From NCBI GenBank assembly GCA_937858365.1, contig CALLYK010000174.1:1-44478 (forward strand): a stretch of 44,478 bases of DNA, written 5' to 3'. This stretch comes from an uncultured Isosphaeraceae bacterium (lineage in GTDB: Bacteria; Planctomycetota; Planctomycetia; Isosphaerales; Isosphaeraceae). Made by a program: the position numbers and the translations under genes. Position 1 is the first letter of the stretch. Every line of letters starts with the position of its first letter. The notes beneath the pieces were generated by a model that was given only the letters and a program-made list of their open reading frames with translations, ran no database searches and had not been told where the DNA came from. This document shows positions 32,212-41,338 of this stretch, one piece after another.

Positions 32212-34287
32212 TCACGCCGCCCGCTGGATCAGGTAGGAGCCGCCCTCGTGCAGCTCGACCTTCCAGCCGGGCTCGACGACGATGGTGGTGGTCACCTCCT
32301 CGATGACCGCGGGCCCCGAGAGCTTGTCGCCGGCGCCCAGCTTGCCGCCGTCGTAGATCGGCGTGTCGGTCGGCGAGCCGTCGGCGCTGAAGATGACCGC
32401 GCGCCGGCCCTTGAGGGCACCTGGCACGCTGCCGCCGGCGGCGATGCGTGGCGGGCTCGGATGATCGATGCGGCCGTAGAGCGTCGACTCGATGTTCACC
32501 ACCTCCACGCCGCTGTGCCGCTCGGAGTAGGTGTAAAGCTGCTCGTGGCGCTTGTGGAAGGCTTCCTTCACCTCCTCGATGGTGAGCGAGTTGATGGGGA
32601 AGTTGTCGATCTCCACCGTGCACTCGTGCACCTGGCCGACGTAGCGCATCTCGAGCGAGCGTTTGATGTCGATGTGATCCTTGTCGAAGCCGTCGGCCTC
32701 CAGGTGCTCGCGACCCGAGGCCTCGATCTGCTTGAACAGCGTATCGATGCGCTCGTAGGCCGCCTCGCTGTCGAGGCGCAAGGGCGCGGTGGCCATGTAG
32801 TTGTACTTCACGTCGGAGATGATCTGGCCGAAAGCGCACAAGCCGGAGGCCAGCTTCGGCACCACCACGCGATCGATGCCCATCTCGCGGGCGATGGCCG
32901 TGATGTGCGCGGCCGTGGCGCCGCCGGCGCAGACGAGCACGAAATCGCGCGGATCGTAGCCGCGCTCCACCGACACGCGGCGTATGCCGTTCACCATGTT
33001 GTTGTTGACGATGGTGTACATGCCGTAGGCGGCGCGCTCCGGCGTCAGCTTCAAGGGCTCGGCGATGCGCTTCAGCGCCGCCACCGCCCGGCTCTTGTCG
33101 AGCGGTAGCTTGCCGCCGAGCAGGCCATCCGGGTTCAGGTAGCCGAGCACCAGGTTGGCGTCCGACACCGTGGGCTCGGTGCCACCTTGCGCGTAGCAGG
33201 CGGGGCCGGGAAGGGCGCCGGCGCTCTGCGGGCCGACCTGCAGCAGGCCGAGAGTGTCGATCCATCCGATGGAGCCGCCGCCAGCGCCCAGCGTCTCCAC
33301 CTGGATCATCGGCACGCCGATGCGGTAGCGCAGAAAGTCGACGTTCTTGTTCAGATTGGTGATGCCATCCTTCACCAGCGTGATGTCGAAGGACGTGCCG
33401 CCCATGTCGACGGTGATGACGTTCTGACTGCCGAATGGTGCGGTGACGTACAAGCCTGCCGTCGGACCGGAGGCGGGCCCGGAGTTGATGGCGTAGACGG
33501 AGCGGTCGGTCATTGCCTGGCCGATGGCAAGGCCGCCGTTGGACTGGAAGTAGCGCACCGGATACTTGGCGCCGAGAGAGCGGAAGTAGCCATCGACGGC
33601 GTCGACGTACTTGCGCAGCACCGGCGACAGGTAGGCGTTGGTGATCGCCGTCGAGGTGCGGGTGTACTCGCGCACCTGCGGGTAGAGCTCGCTGCCCACG
33701 GTGAGGTTCACGCCCGGCAGCATCTGGCGCACGATCTCGGCGGCGCGCTTCTCGTGCGCGGGGTTGAGCACCGACCATACGAAAGAGATGGCGACCGCCT
33801 CCACACCCTCGCGGCGGAACAGCTCACAAGCGGCGCGCACATCGTCCTCGACCAGCGGGGTGCGCACGGACCCGTTGGACAGGATGCGCTCGCGCACGCC
33901 TTTGCGCAGGTAGCGCGGCACCAGCATCTTGGCTGGCGGATACTCCGGATCGTAGCGGTAGCCGTCCTCCTTGTGCCCGAGGCGGATCTCGATCGAGTCT
34001 TCGTGCCCGGCGGTGGCGATGAGGCCGACCTTGGCGCCTTTATGCTGGATGAGCGCGTTGAGGCCGACCGTGGTGCCGTTGATGCACAGGTCGCAGTTGG
34101 AGACGATCTCGGCGGGTGTCGTCGTGAGGTCCTCGGCCAGCAGCTTCAGGCCGTTCTCGATCGCCCTCGTGGGGTCGTTCGGCGTCGACAGTGCCTTGAA
34201 CAGCCGCACCTTGCCGCTGTCGTCGGCGAGCACGAAGTCGGTGAAGGTGCCGCCGGCATCGATGCCGACCCGATATTTGCTGCGCAT
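32212..34287 (-). CDS. hyuA: Hydantoinase/oxoprolinase family protein, HyuA type
   Basis: This 691-residue protein starts at ATG 34287 after a purine-rich stretch; a start at 34323 would add an unlikely prefix. It opens with the ASKHA nucleotide-binding motif RVGIDAGGTFTDFVLADD and has a second phosphate loop VITVDMGGTSFDITLV. It also has the family segments NGTTVGLNALIQHKGAKVGL and VPKLASGLCAFGQIISDVKY. With HyuB it uses ATP to open cyclic amides (N-methylhydantoin, 5-oxoproline, caprolactam) or carboxylates ketones; sequence alone does not choose among these. It lies between hyuB (305 bp upstream) and livG, linking it to uptake. Confidence 0.9.
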   Translation of the reverse strand: MRSKYRVGIDAGGTFTDFVLADDSGKVRLFKALSTPNDPTRAIENGLKLLAEDLTTTPAEIVSNCDLCINGTTVGLNALIQHKGAKVGLIATAGHEDSIEIRLGHKEDGYRYDPEYPPAKMLVPRYLRKGVRERILSNGSVRTPLVEDDVRAACELFRREGVEAVAISFVWSVLNPAHEKRAAEIVRQMLPGVNLTVGSELYPQVREYTRTSTAITNAYLSPVLRKYVDAVDGYFRSLGAKYPVRYFQSNGGLAIGQAMTDRSVYAINSGPASGPTAGLYVTAPFGSQNVITVDMGGTSFDITLVKDGITNLNKNVDFLRYRIGVPMIQVETLGAGGGSIGWIDTLGLLQVGPQSAGALPGPACYAQGGTEPTVSDANLVLGYLNPDGLLGGKLPLDKSRAVAALKRIAEPLKLTPERAAYGMYTIVNNNMVNGIRRVSVERGYDPRDFVLVCAGGATAAHITAIAREMGIDRVVVPKLASGLCAFGQIISDVKYNYMATAPLRLDSEAAYERIDTLFKQIEASGREHLEADGFDKDHIDIKRSLEMRYVGQVHECTVEIDNFPINSLTIEEVKEAFHKRHEQLYTYSERHSGVEVVNIESTLYGRIDHPSPPRIAAGGSVPGALKGRRAVIFSADGSPTDTPIYDGGKLGAGDKLSGPAVIEEVTTTIVVEPGWKVELHEGGSYLIQRAA

Positions 34288-34592
34288 GCTCGCTTCCTTT
34301 CTACCGCCCTCACCGCTTTTCACGGGGAGAGGGTTCGGGGTGAGGGCAGCCTCACCCGCACATATGCCTCAGTCTGAGCCCTCTTCCCCTGATAGCGGGG
34401 CCATCGCATTCGGCCGTCGTGATGCTCTACTCGACCCCTCACCCGCCCTGCCGGGCACCCTCTCCCCGAGGGAGAGGGGATACGACTCCAGCCGCCTTCT
34501 CCCGTGGGGAGAAGGTGCCGGCAGGCGGATGAGGGGTTGCTCTCTGCTCAACTTGCGATAGCCCTGCCCGAAACGGGGGAGACGGAGATGCG
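34288..34592. repeat. Spacer between hyuB and hyuA with three palindromic intergenic repeat units
   Basis: At 34306-34347 GCCCTCACC pairs with GGTGAGGGC around a GGGGAGAGGGTTCGG core. At 34436-34480 lies CCCCTCACCCGCCCTGCC, then GGGCACCCTCTCCCC. At 34495-34535 the inverse unit reads CCTTCTCCCGTGGGGAGAAGG, then TGCCGGCAGGCGGATGAGGGG. The last two form an inverted pair. No open frame here is credible. Confidence 0.65.
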
Positions 34593-36365
34593 TCAGGCGC
34601 CGATGCTTGGCCGGCCGGCGGCCCTCAGCGCTTGTGTCGCCGCCATGTCCACCTCCAGCGTCGCCGCATTGCCGACAACGACGCCGTAGTCCGCCTTGGC
34701 GCCCTCGATGGAGACAAGGCCGTTGCGGATGTCCTCGATCACCATGGCCGTCGGCCGCTGGTACGGGTTGCCGTACCCGCCGCCGCCCGGATTGAGGTTG
34801 GTGACGCTCTGGCCCGGCTTGATGGTCTCGATCACGTTCTTGCGCACCACCTCGGTCTTGCCGTCGCGCTTGATCTCGAGCCGCCCTACCTTCTGATCGG
34901 TGAGCCTGGAGGCGGCGCCCGCAGCACCCATGGCGGGGATGCGGCGCCCCTCGCCGAAGGTGATGATGGTCATGTCCTTGTCGAGCGGCTCCACCTCCCA
35001 AGCGGTGCCCGAGCCGCCACGGAACATGCCGGCTCCGCCTGAATCGGTCATCAGCGAGTAGCGGTGGATGATGATCGGGTACGAGTACTCCAGCAGCTCG
35101 ATATCGCCCGAGGTCAGCGCGCCGAAGCAGCACTCCGGCCCGCAGGCGTGCCAGCCGTCCTGGTGCGGCGTGGCGCCGGCGCCCGAAATGATGGTGGCGA
35201 GCACCATCGTGACGTACTCCTCGTTGTGCCGCGTGTCCCAGCCCGCCATGTTGAGGCCGTTGGCGTGCCCCCACGATGCCGCGACCTTGGCCGGCATCGC
35301 CTTCTCGAAGGCGAGGCGCACGGCGTCGGTCAGCGTCTCCATCGGCGTCGTGGTGCAGTTCATGTGCGGGGCGGGCTCGACCGCGTTGCACAGCGTGCCC
35401 TTAGGGCCGAAGTCGACTGTGACGCAGCGATAGAGCCCCTCATTGTAGGGCGGGGGCAGCTGCGCGAACATCATCAGCCCAAGGTACACGCCCGAATGCG
35501 AATTGCCCTCGTACGAGTTGATGAAGTAGGGCACCTGCGGCGGGCTATCGATCTTAATGTGGCAGGTGTCGTCCTTGATGGTCACCGTCGCCTTGATGTC
35601 GAAGTCGCCGAAGCCGTGGCCGGCGTCCTCCAGGACGGCGACGCCCTCATAGGTGCCGTTGGGCACCGTCTTGATCAGCGAGCGCATGTGCTTGTCGGCC
35701 ATGTCGAGCAGCTCGTTGATGCAGGCGTCGACCTGCTCCGGGCCGTACTTGTCGAGCATGCGCACGAGGCTCCGCTCGCCCACCTGGCAGGCGCCGATGA
35801 GCGCGTTGAAGTCGCCCTCCTGGTCGCGGCGGGCGCGCATGTTGGTGAGGATGAGGTTGAGCACGTCGGTGCGCGGCTTGCCCTTGTCCCAGATCTTCAC
35901 CGGCGGAATGCGCAGGCACTCGGCGAAGATCTCCTTGGCGTTCGGGTTGTAGCCCGCCGGCACCGGCCCGCCGATGTCGGTCAAGTGACCCTTGCACACC
36001 GTCCAGTACTTGAGCTTGCCCTGGTAGAACACGGGCTTGTACATGCAGGTGTCGATGGCGTGGCTGCCGCCCCAGGCCGGGTCGTTGTGCAGGATCAGGT
36101 CGCCCTCGTGGATGTCGTCGCCGAAGTACTTGGCGACCGCCTTCATGGCCGGGATAAGCGAGCCCAGATGGATCGGGATGTCCTGCCCCTGCAAGATCAT
36201 CTCCGGCTTGGCGTTGAAAAGCGCCGTCGAGTAGTCGTGCGCCAGGTTGAACACCGAGGAGCGCGCCGTCTTCTCCAGCGACAGCGTCATCTCGCGCTGC
36301 GTGGTCTCGAGCACTCCGCGCACGACAGAGAGCGTGATGGGATCGACCTTGGAGGTGGTGAGCAT
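34593..36365 (-). CDS. hyuB: Hydantoinase B/oxoprolinase family protein, HyuB type
   Basis: This 590-residue cytosolic partner of HyuA begins with VDPITLSVVRGVLETTQREM. It contains NLAHDYSTALFNAKPEMILQ, HEGDLILHNDPAWGGSHAID, CKGHLTDIGGPVPAGYNPNA and, near the end, LNPGGGGYGNPYQRPTAMVI, all HyuB family marks. The HNDPxxGGSH and HxxDIGG motifs hold the likely metal-binding His/Asp residues. It is the first gene of the eleven-gene minus-strand array leading through the Liv transporter to the biotin genes. Its start at 36365 is not preceded by a strong ribosome-binding site. Substrate as for HyuA: a cyclic amide is most likely. Confidence 0.9.
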   Translation of the reverse strand: MLTTSKVDPITLSVVRGVLETTQREMTLSLEKTARSSVFNLAHDYSTALFNAKPEMILQGQDIPIHLGSLIPAMKAVAKYFGDDIHEGDLILHNDPAWGGSHAIDTCMYKPVFYQGKLKYWTVCKGHLTDIGGPVPAGYNPNAKEIFAECLRIPPVKIWDKGKPRTDVLNLILTNMRARRDQEGDFNALIGACQVGERSLVRMLDKYGPEQVDACINELLDMADKHMRSLIKTVPNGTYEGVAVLEDAGHGFGDFDIKATVTIKDDTCHIKIDSPPQVPYFINSYEGNSHSGVYLGLMMFAQLPPPYNEGLYRCVTVDFGPKGTLCNAVEPAPHMNCTTTPMETLTDAVRLAFEKAMPAKVAASWGHANGLNMAGWDTRHNEEYVTMVLATIISGAGATPHQDGWHACGPECCFGALTSGDIELLEYSYPIIIHRYSLMTDSGGAGMFRGGSGTAWEVEPLDKDMTIITFGEGRRIPAMGAAGAASRLTDQKVGRLEIKRDGKTEVVRKNVIETIKPGQSVTNLNPGGGGYGNPYQRPTAMVIEDIRNGLVSIEGAKADYGVVVGNAATLEVDMAATQALRAAGRPSIGA

Positions 36366-36587
36366 GCGGGCCTCGCCGTGGCGGCAAAGCGAGGCCGTTC
36401 CTGCGCGTGGCGCCGGCTCGTAGTCCTCCCTCTGCCGCGTTCTTCAGGGACGCTTGATTTTGGGCGGACGCTATTCGGTGAGGCTGGTGGGGTCTTGTGC
36501 CTGAGCGCAGCACGTATTGACGGCGGGCGCACTCGAGGGCGGGGCTGTTGCACGTTACTGCTCGAGGGTGAATACGCGCTCGACAGA

Positions 36588-37784
36588 CTACACCACCCCC
36601 ACCTCGCGCCCCGCCTGCGCGAACGCCGCAACCGCCGTCTCCAGGTCAGCCCGCGAGTGCGCGGCCGACATCTGCGTGCGGATGCGGGCCTTGCCGCGCG
36701 GCACGACGGGGAACGAGAAGGCCGTGACGTAGACGCCACGCCGCATCAGGGCGTCGGCCAGCGCCACCGCCGGCTTCGCCTCGCCGATCATTACCGGGAT
36801 GATCGGATGCCGTCCGGGCACCAGCGTGAAGCCTGCCTTCGCCATGCCGGCACGGAAGAACGTTGCGTTGTCCTCGAGTCTCGTCCGCAGATCGCCCCCC
36901 GCCTCGACCAAATCGATCGCCGTCAGCGTCGCCGCCGTGATCATCGGGGCGAGCGCGTTCGAGAACAGGTACGGACGCGCCCGCTGGCGCAGCAGCTCGA
37001 TGACCGACCCCGGCCCGGCGATGTAGCCGCCCGAGGCGCCGCCGAGCGCCTTCCCGAAGGTGCCGGAGAGAATCTGCACCCGGCCCTCGACACCCATCAG
37101 CTCCGGCGTGCCGGCGCCGCGCACCCCCAGGAATCCGACGGCGTGGCTGTCGTCCACCATAACCGTCGCGTCGTAGCGCTCCGCCAGAGCACAGATCGCC
37201 GGCAGGTCGGCGATAATGCCGTCCATGGAGAACACACCGTCGGTGACCACGAGGCGCAACCGCGCATCCGCCGCCTCCTTCAGCCGCGCTTCCAGCTCGC
37301 CCATGTCGTTGTTGGCGTAGCGATAGCGCCGCGCCTTGCAGAGCCTGATGCCGTCGATGATGGAGGCGTGGTTGAGGGCGTCCGAGATGACCGCGTCCTG
37401 CTCGCCGAGCAATGCCTCGAAGATGCCGCCGTTGGCATCGAAGCAGGAGGAGAACAGGATCGCGTCCTCAGTGCGCAGGAAACGCGCGACGCGCGTCTCC
37501 AGCTGCCGGTGCAGGTCCTGCGTGCCGCAGATGAAGCGCACCGACGCCATGCCATATCCGTGCGTGTCGAGCGCTGCCTTGGCGGCCCTGATCAGCTCGG
37601 GCGCGTCGGCGAGCCCCAGGTAGTTGTTGGCGCACAGGTTGATCACCTGGCGCCGCGCGCCATCGGCACCGACCGCGATGTGCGCTCCCTGGGGTCCGAG
37701 GATCGCCCGCTCGCGCTTAGTCAGCCCCTCGGCCTCGATCTGAGCAAGGCTGGCTCTGGCGGCGGCCGTCAGCGCAGTGTCCAT
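36588..37784 (-). CDS. kbl: Glycine C-acetyltransferase (2-amino-3-ketobutyrate CoA ligase)
   Basis: This PLP enzyme cleaves 2-amino-3-oxobutyrate with CoA to glycine and acetyl-CoA, the second step of threonine degradation. It has 398 residues from ATG 37784; the reading from 37853 adds a prefix without a ribosome site. The alpha-oxoamine synthase fold shows [54 protein letters not shown] and the PLP lysine in [19 protein letters not shown] (about residue 245). The CDANGG-type motif is characteristic of Kbl rather than of 8-amino-7-oxononanoate synthase. The usual partner tdh is not here. It is divergent from the ornithine cyclodeaminase gene, with 122 bp between starts. Confidence 0.92.
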   Translation of the reverse strand: MDTALTAAARASLAQIEAEGLTKRERAILGPQGAHIAVGADGARRQVINLCANNYLGLADAPELIRAAKAALDTHGYGMASVRFICGTQDLHRQLETRVARFLRTEDAILFSSCFDANGGIFEALLGEQDAVISDALNHASIIDGIRLCKARRYRYANNDMGELEARLKEAADARLRLVVTDGVFSMDGIIADLPAICALAERYDATVMVDDSHAVGFLGVRGAGTPELMGVEGRVQILSGTFGKALGGASGGYIAGPGSVIELLRQRARPYLFSNALAPMITAATLTAIDLVEAGGDLRTRLEDNATFFRAGMAKAGFTLVPGRHPIIPVMIGEAKPAVALADALMRRGVYVTAFSFPVVPRGKARIRTQMSAAHSRADLETAVAAFAQAGREVGVV

Positions 37785-37906
37785 GGCAGGCTCCGTTGCC
37801 CCCAGAGGTGATGTCGGTCGCCCGAGTGTCCTCCGTACGATTGTCGCGCGCAAGACGCCGTGCGATAGCCTCGCGTCCGAACGTTAGAGCGACCCGGAGA
37901 CCGCCC

Positions 37907-38851
37907 ATGCTCGTCATCGATGCCAAGGCCGTGGATGCCGCCACCGACTGGCACCGCATCGTCGCGGCGCAGCGGGCGGGCCACCTGCTCGGCAAGCCGC
38001 AGCTCCAGGACATGCTGCTGCAGCAGCCACCGAACGGTCTGTTCGTGCGCGCGGCCTGGATCGAGGGGCTGGGTGCCGCGGTCAAAGGCGTCACCGTGTT
38101 CCCCGGCAACGTCAATCGCGTACCCTACGTCGCCTCCATCAACGGCAGCGTGCTGCTGTTCGACCGCGAGACCGGCCTCGTCAACGCTGCCATCGACGGG
38201 GCGGCGGTGACGCGCTGGAAGACGGCCGGCGACTCCGCCCTCGGCTCCGACCTGCTGTCGTGCAAGGACAGCCGCAGCCACCTGATGGTGGGGGCGGGCG
38301 TCATGTCCGAGCAGCTGATCCGCGCCCACGTGGCGGTGCGGCCCTCGCTGGAGCGGCTGACCATCTGGAACCGCACGCGCGAGCGGGCAGAGGCGGTGGC
38401 GGGCCGGCTGGGCGATCTTGGCCGTCCGGTGCAGGTGGTGACCGACCTCGAGCCGGCGGTGCGCGAGGCCGACATCATCTCCACCGCCACCATGACGCAC
38501 GAGCCGCTGGTCAAGGGCGCTTGGCTCAAGGAAGGCACCCACCTCGACCTGATCGGCGCCTACAAGATGGACATGCGCGAGACCGACGACGACTCGATGC
38601 GGCGTGGCCGGGTGTTCGTTGACTACCGCGGCACCACCATCGGACACATCGGCGAGATCACGACCCCCATCCGTACCGGCGTCATCCGTGAGGAGGACGT
38701 GCTCGGCGACCTGTATGACCTGGTGCCCGGCGCCCCGGGCCGCCTGTCGGACAAAGACATCACCGTCTACAAGAACGGTGGCGGGGCGCACCTCGACCTG
38801 ATGACCTCGCTCGCCATCCTGGAGGCGGTAAAGGCCAAGGGCGCGGCCTAG
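37907..38851 (+). CDS. Ornithine cyclodeaminase/mu-crystallin family protein
   Basis: This 314-residue NAD(P)-dependent protein starts at ATG 37907, after GGAG. It carries AAVKGVTVFPGNVNR, AAIDGAAVTRWKTAGDSALGS, the Rossmann loop LMVGAGVMSEQLIRAH and LDLIGAYKMDMRETDDD. Family members are ornithine cyclodeaminase, ketimine reductase (mu-crystallin), pyrroline-2-carboxylate reductase and alanine dehydrogenase; the catalytic Asp region (ATMTHEPLVKG) does not separate them. A reductase of cyclic imino acids is plausible. Its stop TAG (38849-38851) directly abuts the stop of the convergent msrA, and both lie in the loop of a 5-bp GCGGC/GCCGC hairpin (38843-38860). Confidence 0.87.
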   Translation: MLVIDAKAVDAATDWHRIVAAQRAGHLLGKPQLQDMLLQQPPNGLFVRAAWIEGLGAAVKGVTVFPGNVNRVPYVASINGSVLLFDRETGLVNAAIDGAAVTRWKTAGDSALGSDLLSCKDSRSHLMVGAGVMSEQLIRAHVAVRPSLERLTIWNRTRERAEAVAGRLGDLGRPVQVVTDLEPAVREADIISTATMTHEPLVKGAWLKEGTHLDLIGAYKMDMRETDDDSMRRGRVFVDYRGTTIGHIGEITTPIRTGVIREEDVLGDLYDLVPGAPGRLSDKDITVYKNGGGAHLDLMTSLAILEAVKAKGAA

Positions 38852-39505
38852 CTAAGCCGCCACGCCCTTCCCGACCGGGCAGGAGACGCCGGTGCCGCCA
38901 AGGCCGCAATAGCCGCCAGGGTTCTTGGCCAGGTACTGCTGGTGGTAGTCCTCGGCGTAGTAGAACGGCCCCGCTGGGGCGATCTCGGTGACGATAGGCC
39001 CGAGCCCCTTCGCCTTCAGCGCCGCCTCGTACGCCGCCTTGGAGGCAAGCGCCGCCGCCTGCTGCTCCGCGTCCGCGGTGTAGATGGCGGAACGGTACTG
39101 CGAGCCCACGTCGTTTCCCTGCCGCATGTACTGCGTGGGATCGTGCGACTCCCAGAATACCTTGAGCAGCTGCTCATAGGTCACCTTGGCCGGATCGTAG
39201 ACGACGAGCACCGCCTCGGTGTGCCCGGTCATGCCCGTGCAGGTCTCCCGATAGGTCGGGTTCGGTGTCGAGCCGCCGGCATATCCGACCGCCGTCACGT
39301 ACACTCCCGGCAGCGTCCAGAACTTGCGCTCGGCGCCCCAGAAGCACCCCATGCCGAGGATCGCGGTCTGGGTGCCGGCAGGGAACGGTCCCTTCAACGA
39401 GTGGCCGTTGACGAAGTGGTGCTCCGCGGTCGGGATCGGGGTCGTACGGCCGGGAAGCGCCGCACCCTCGGCGGGCATTGCAGAAGGCTTGCGGAACAGG
39501 CTCAT
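38852..39505 (-). CDS. msrA: Peptide-methionine (S)-S-oxide reductase
   Basis: It repairs oxidised methionine (the S form of the sulfoxide). This 217-residue protein has the catalytic [13 protein letters not shown] motif (Cys54). It also has [54 protein letters not shown] and the C-terminal [18 protein letters not shown] with a probable resolving cysteine. There is no signal peptide, so it is cytosolic. It starts 33 bp after a small membrane-protein gene on the same strand, with which it probably forms an operon. Confidence 0.96.
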   Translation of the reverse strand: MSLFRKPSAMPAEGAALPGRTTPIPTAEHHFVNGHSLKGPFPAGTQTAILGMGCFWGAERKFWTLPGVYVTAVGYAGGSTPNPTYRETCTGMTGHTEAVLVVYDPAKVTYEQLLKVFWESHDPTQYMRQGNDVGSQYRSAIYTADAEQQAAALASKAAYEAALKAKGLGPIVTEIAPAGPFYYAEDYHQQYLAKNPGGYCGLGGTGVSCPVGKGVAA

Positions 39506-39538
39506 GGTCTGTCTCCTCGGGGGATGGAGAAAGAGGTG

Positions 39539-39847
39539 TCAGTTGGCGAAGATGTTCACCCGACGGCGCGGCAGGCCCAGCAGGAACAGCGCGCCGCCGG
39601 CGACGCCGAGCCCGATCCAGGCCGGGATGCGCAGGACGCCGAGCAGCATCGGGTTCCACAGCGCTGGATGCACGTGCTGCAGACCTTCCTGCGCCGCCTG
39701 ATACCAGGCGGGGGCGACTGCCTTCCAATCGGCGGCGAGAGAGGCGAACGCCAAGGGACGGCCCTGCAGCCAAGGTGTCAGGTCATAGATGAGCGCGATC
39801 GCTGCCGCGAGCAGCAGGAGATTGCCGATCCATCGCAGGAGAACCAT
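39539..39847 (-). CDS. Small two-helix membrane protein upstream of msrA
   Basis: This 102-residue protein starts at ATG 39847, after a GGTTCTCC-type stretch; longer readings to 39934 lack family support. The first transmembrane helix is WIGNLLLLAAAIALIYDLTP, then a soluble stretch with ADWKAVAPAWYQAAQEGLQH, then a second helix IPAWIGLGVAGGALFLLGL, ending in the basic tail PRRRVNIFAN. The basic tail favours cytosolic termini with a periplasmic loop. I recognise the style from alphaproteobacterial hypotheticals but no function. Proximity to msrA might link it to oxidative stress, but this is only inference. Confidence 0.7.
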   Translation of the reverse strand: MVLLRWIGNLLLLAAAIALIYDLTPWLQGRPLAFASLAADWKAVAPAWYQAAQEGLQHVHPALWNPMLLGVLRIPAWIGLGVAGGALFLLGLPRRRVNIFAN

Positions 39848-40026
39848 GGGACCGCCAGCTGGGTTGCGCCGGGCGGACCGTCGAACCGGTCCGCTCCCGT
39901 GAATATAGGTGCTCCACGTGCCGTCGTCAGCCACTCGTTCCGGTCACGTTCGCGTGGGCGAGGACGTGTTGTTTCGACGTTCGCGCTCGCTCCCCCCGCG
40001 GCTTCCGCGATCTCGGTTGCCGGCCG

Positions 40027-40806
40027 CTACAGCGTGCCGGGGTAGGCGCCGCCGTCGACGAGCAGACTCTGGCCGGTGATGTAGCCGGCCTGGGCCGAGC
40101 AGAGGTAGGCGCATGTGGCGCCGAACTCGGCCGGAGTGCCCATGCGGTTGGCCGGCGTCTCGGCCAGGGCCGCCGCGATGTAGTCTTCGTACGCCTTGCC
40201 CGAGGTGGCGGCGCGTGCGCCCATCGAGGTGCGGATGCGATCGGTGTCGTGCCAGCCCGGCAGCACGTTGTTGATGGTCACGTTGTGCCGCACCACCTGG
40301 CGAGCGAGCGCGGCCACCGCGCCCGTCAGTCCTGCCCGTGCCCCGTTCGACAGCTCGAGCGCAGCTATCGGGTGCTTCACCGAGGACGAGGTGATGTTGA
40401 CGATGCGGCCGAACTTGCGCCGCACCATGGCCGGGATCACGGCCTGGATGAGGGCGATTGGCGTCAGCATGTTGCCCTCGACCGCCTTGCGCCAGTCATC
40501 GAGGGTGTAGGCGGCGAAGGTGCCGGGCGGAGGGCCGCCGGCATTGTTGACCAGGATGTCGGGCTCCGGACAGGCGGCGAGCACCTTGGAACGGCCCTCG
40601 GGTGTGGTGATGTCGCAAGCAATGGCCGAGACCTGAGCCCCGGTCGCCGCCCGGATGGCGGCGGCGGTGGCGTCCAACGTCTCGGTGCCGCGGGCGCAGA
40701 TGACGAGGTCGACGCCTTCGGCCGCGAGCGCCTCCGCCACGCCGCGTCCGAGACCCTTGGAGGCCGCGCAGACGATGGCCCTGCGGCCCTTCAATCCGAG
40801 ATCCAT
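40027..40806 (-). CDS. SDR-family oxidoreductase lacking the canonical YxxxK pair
   Basis: This 259-residue short-chain dehydrogenase/reductase-like protein has the cofactor loop CAASKGLGRGVAEALAAEG, the NAGG segment ILVNNAGGPPPG, the catalytic-Ser region GRIVNITSSSVKHP and the ending YITGQSLLVDGGAYPGTL. Where the catalytic Tyr-x-x-x-Lys should be (usually Y-S-A-S-K), it reads LSNGARAGLTGAVAALARQV. Both Tyr and Lys are absent. The same substitution occurs in a subgroup annotated as 3-oxoacyl-ACP reductase-like, so it is not a local error. Activity is uncertain; it may use other residues or be regulatory. It begins a minus-strand run towards the membrane protein and msrA, with a 179-bp gap. 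Confidence 0.85.
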   Translation of the reverse strand: MDLGLKGRRAIVCAASKGLGRGVAEALAAEGVDLVICARGTETLDATAAAIRAATGAQVSAIACDITTPEGRSKVLAACPEPDILVNNAGGPPPGTFAAYTLDDWRKAVEGNMLTPIALIQAVIPAMVRRKFGRIVNITSSSVKHPIAALELSNGARAGLTGAVAALARQVVRHNVTINNVLPGWHDTDRIRTSMGARAATSGKAYEDYIAAALAETPANRMGTPAEFGATCAYLCSAQAGYITGQSLLVDGGAYPGTL

Positions 40807-40931
40807 GACGGTGCTCCTCGATGACCAGCGCGGGCCGACAAGCTCGGCGACCGGCTACGACCTCCACTGCATCTCAGCTCGCGTCGCAGGAGCAGGCGCC
40901 AGGGTCAAGCAGGAAACGCGGATGCCCGCCA

Positions 40932-41063
40932 TCAAATCGTCCACACCTTCCACTTGGGCTCGCTGCGCTCGATCATCTCCTTGCAGGCCTCGGCCTGGCG
41001 CTGCAGCAGGAAGCGCTCGTAGGTTTCTGGAAGCTCGCCGGGGCGCTGGACGATGACGGTCAT
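40932..41063 (-). CDS. Small protein of 43 residues, unknown
   Basis: It starts at ATG 41063, with CGGAG 8 nt upstream, and reads MTVIVQRPGELPETYERFLL, then QRQAEACKEMIERSEPKWKV, ending WTI. The composition (charged helix QRQAEACKEMIERSEPK, normal codon use, good ribosome site) favours a real gene over chance, but it is short. The longer frame from 41165 has a non-credible prefix. It lies 125 bp upstream of the YxxxK-less SDR, on the same strand. The flanking stretch 41064-41338 contains no supported gene. Confidence 0.5.
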   Translation of the reverse strand: MTVIVQRPGELPETYERFLLQRQAEACKEMIERSEPKWKVWTI

Positions 41064-41338
41064 GGTGGGGCTCCGAAGTGTGCGGGGGCGGGGGCCAGGA
41101 GAACAACGACGCGACTCAACGGAACTCGTGGGAACAAAATAGAACAAAAAGCGAATTATGGGCAAGTCTCATTTTGCTCCGGAGCTCGCCGGTCAATGCA
41201 CACCGCCGGCGTGCAGGGGCGGCTTGCGGTCGCCCGAGAACGTGCGTCAGGTGAAGGCCTGGCTCGTGTCGCGGCACCCGGCGGTCGGCCGCAGGCTCGC
41301 CCCCCACCCTGCACCGGAGCGATCCTGCGCCGACGCAG

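Noticed and set aside
32030-33778. 582-codon minus-strand frame overlapping hyuA in another phase
   Set aside because: It is an Arg/His-rich out-of-frame reading of the hyuA gene.
35064-37811. 915-codon open frame on the plus strand
   Set aside because: It spans the antisense of hyuB and kbl, two clearly recognised genes, and its product is low-complexity Arg/Val/Asp-rich.
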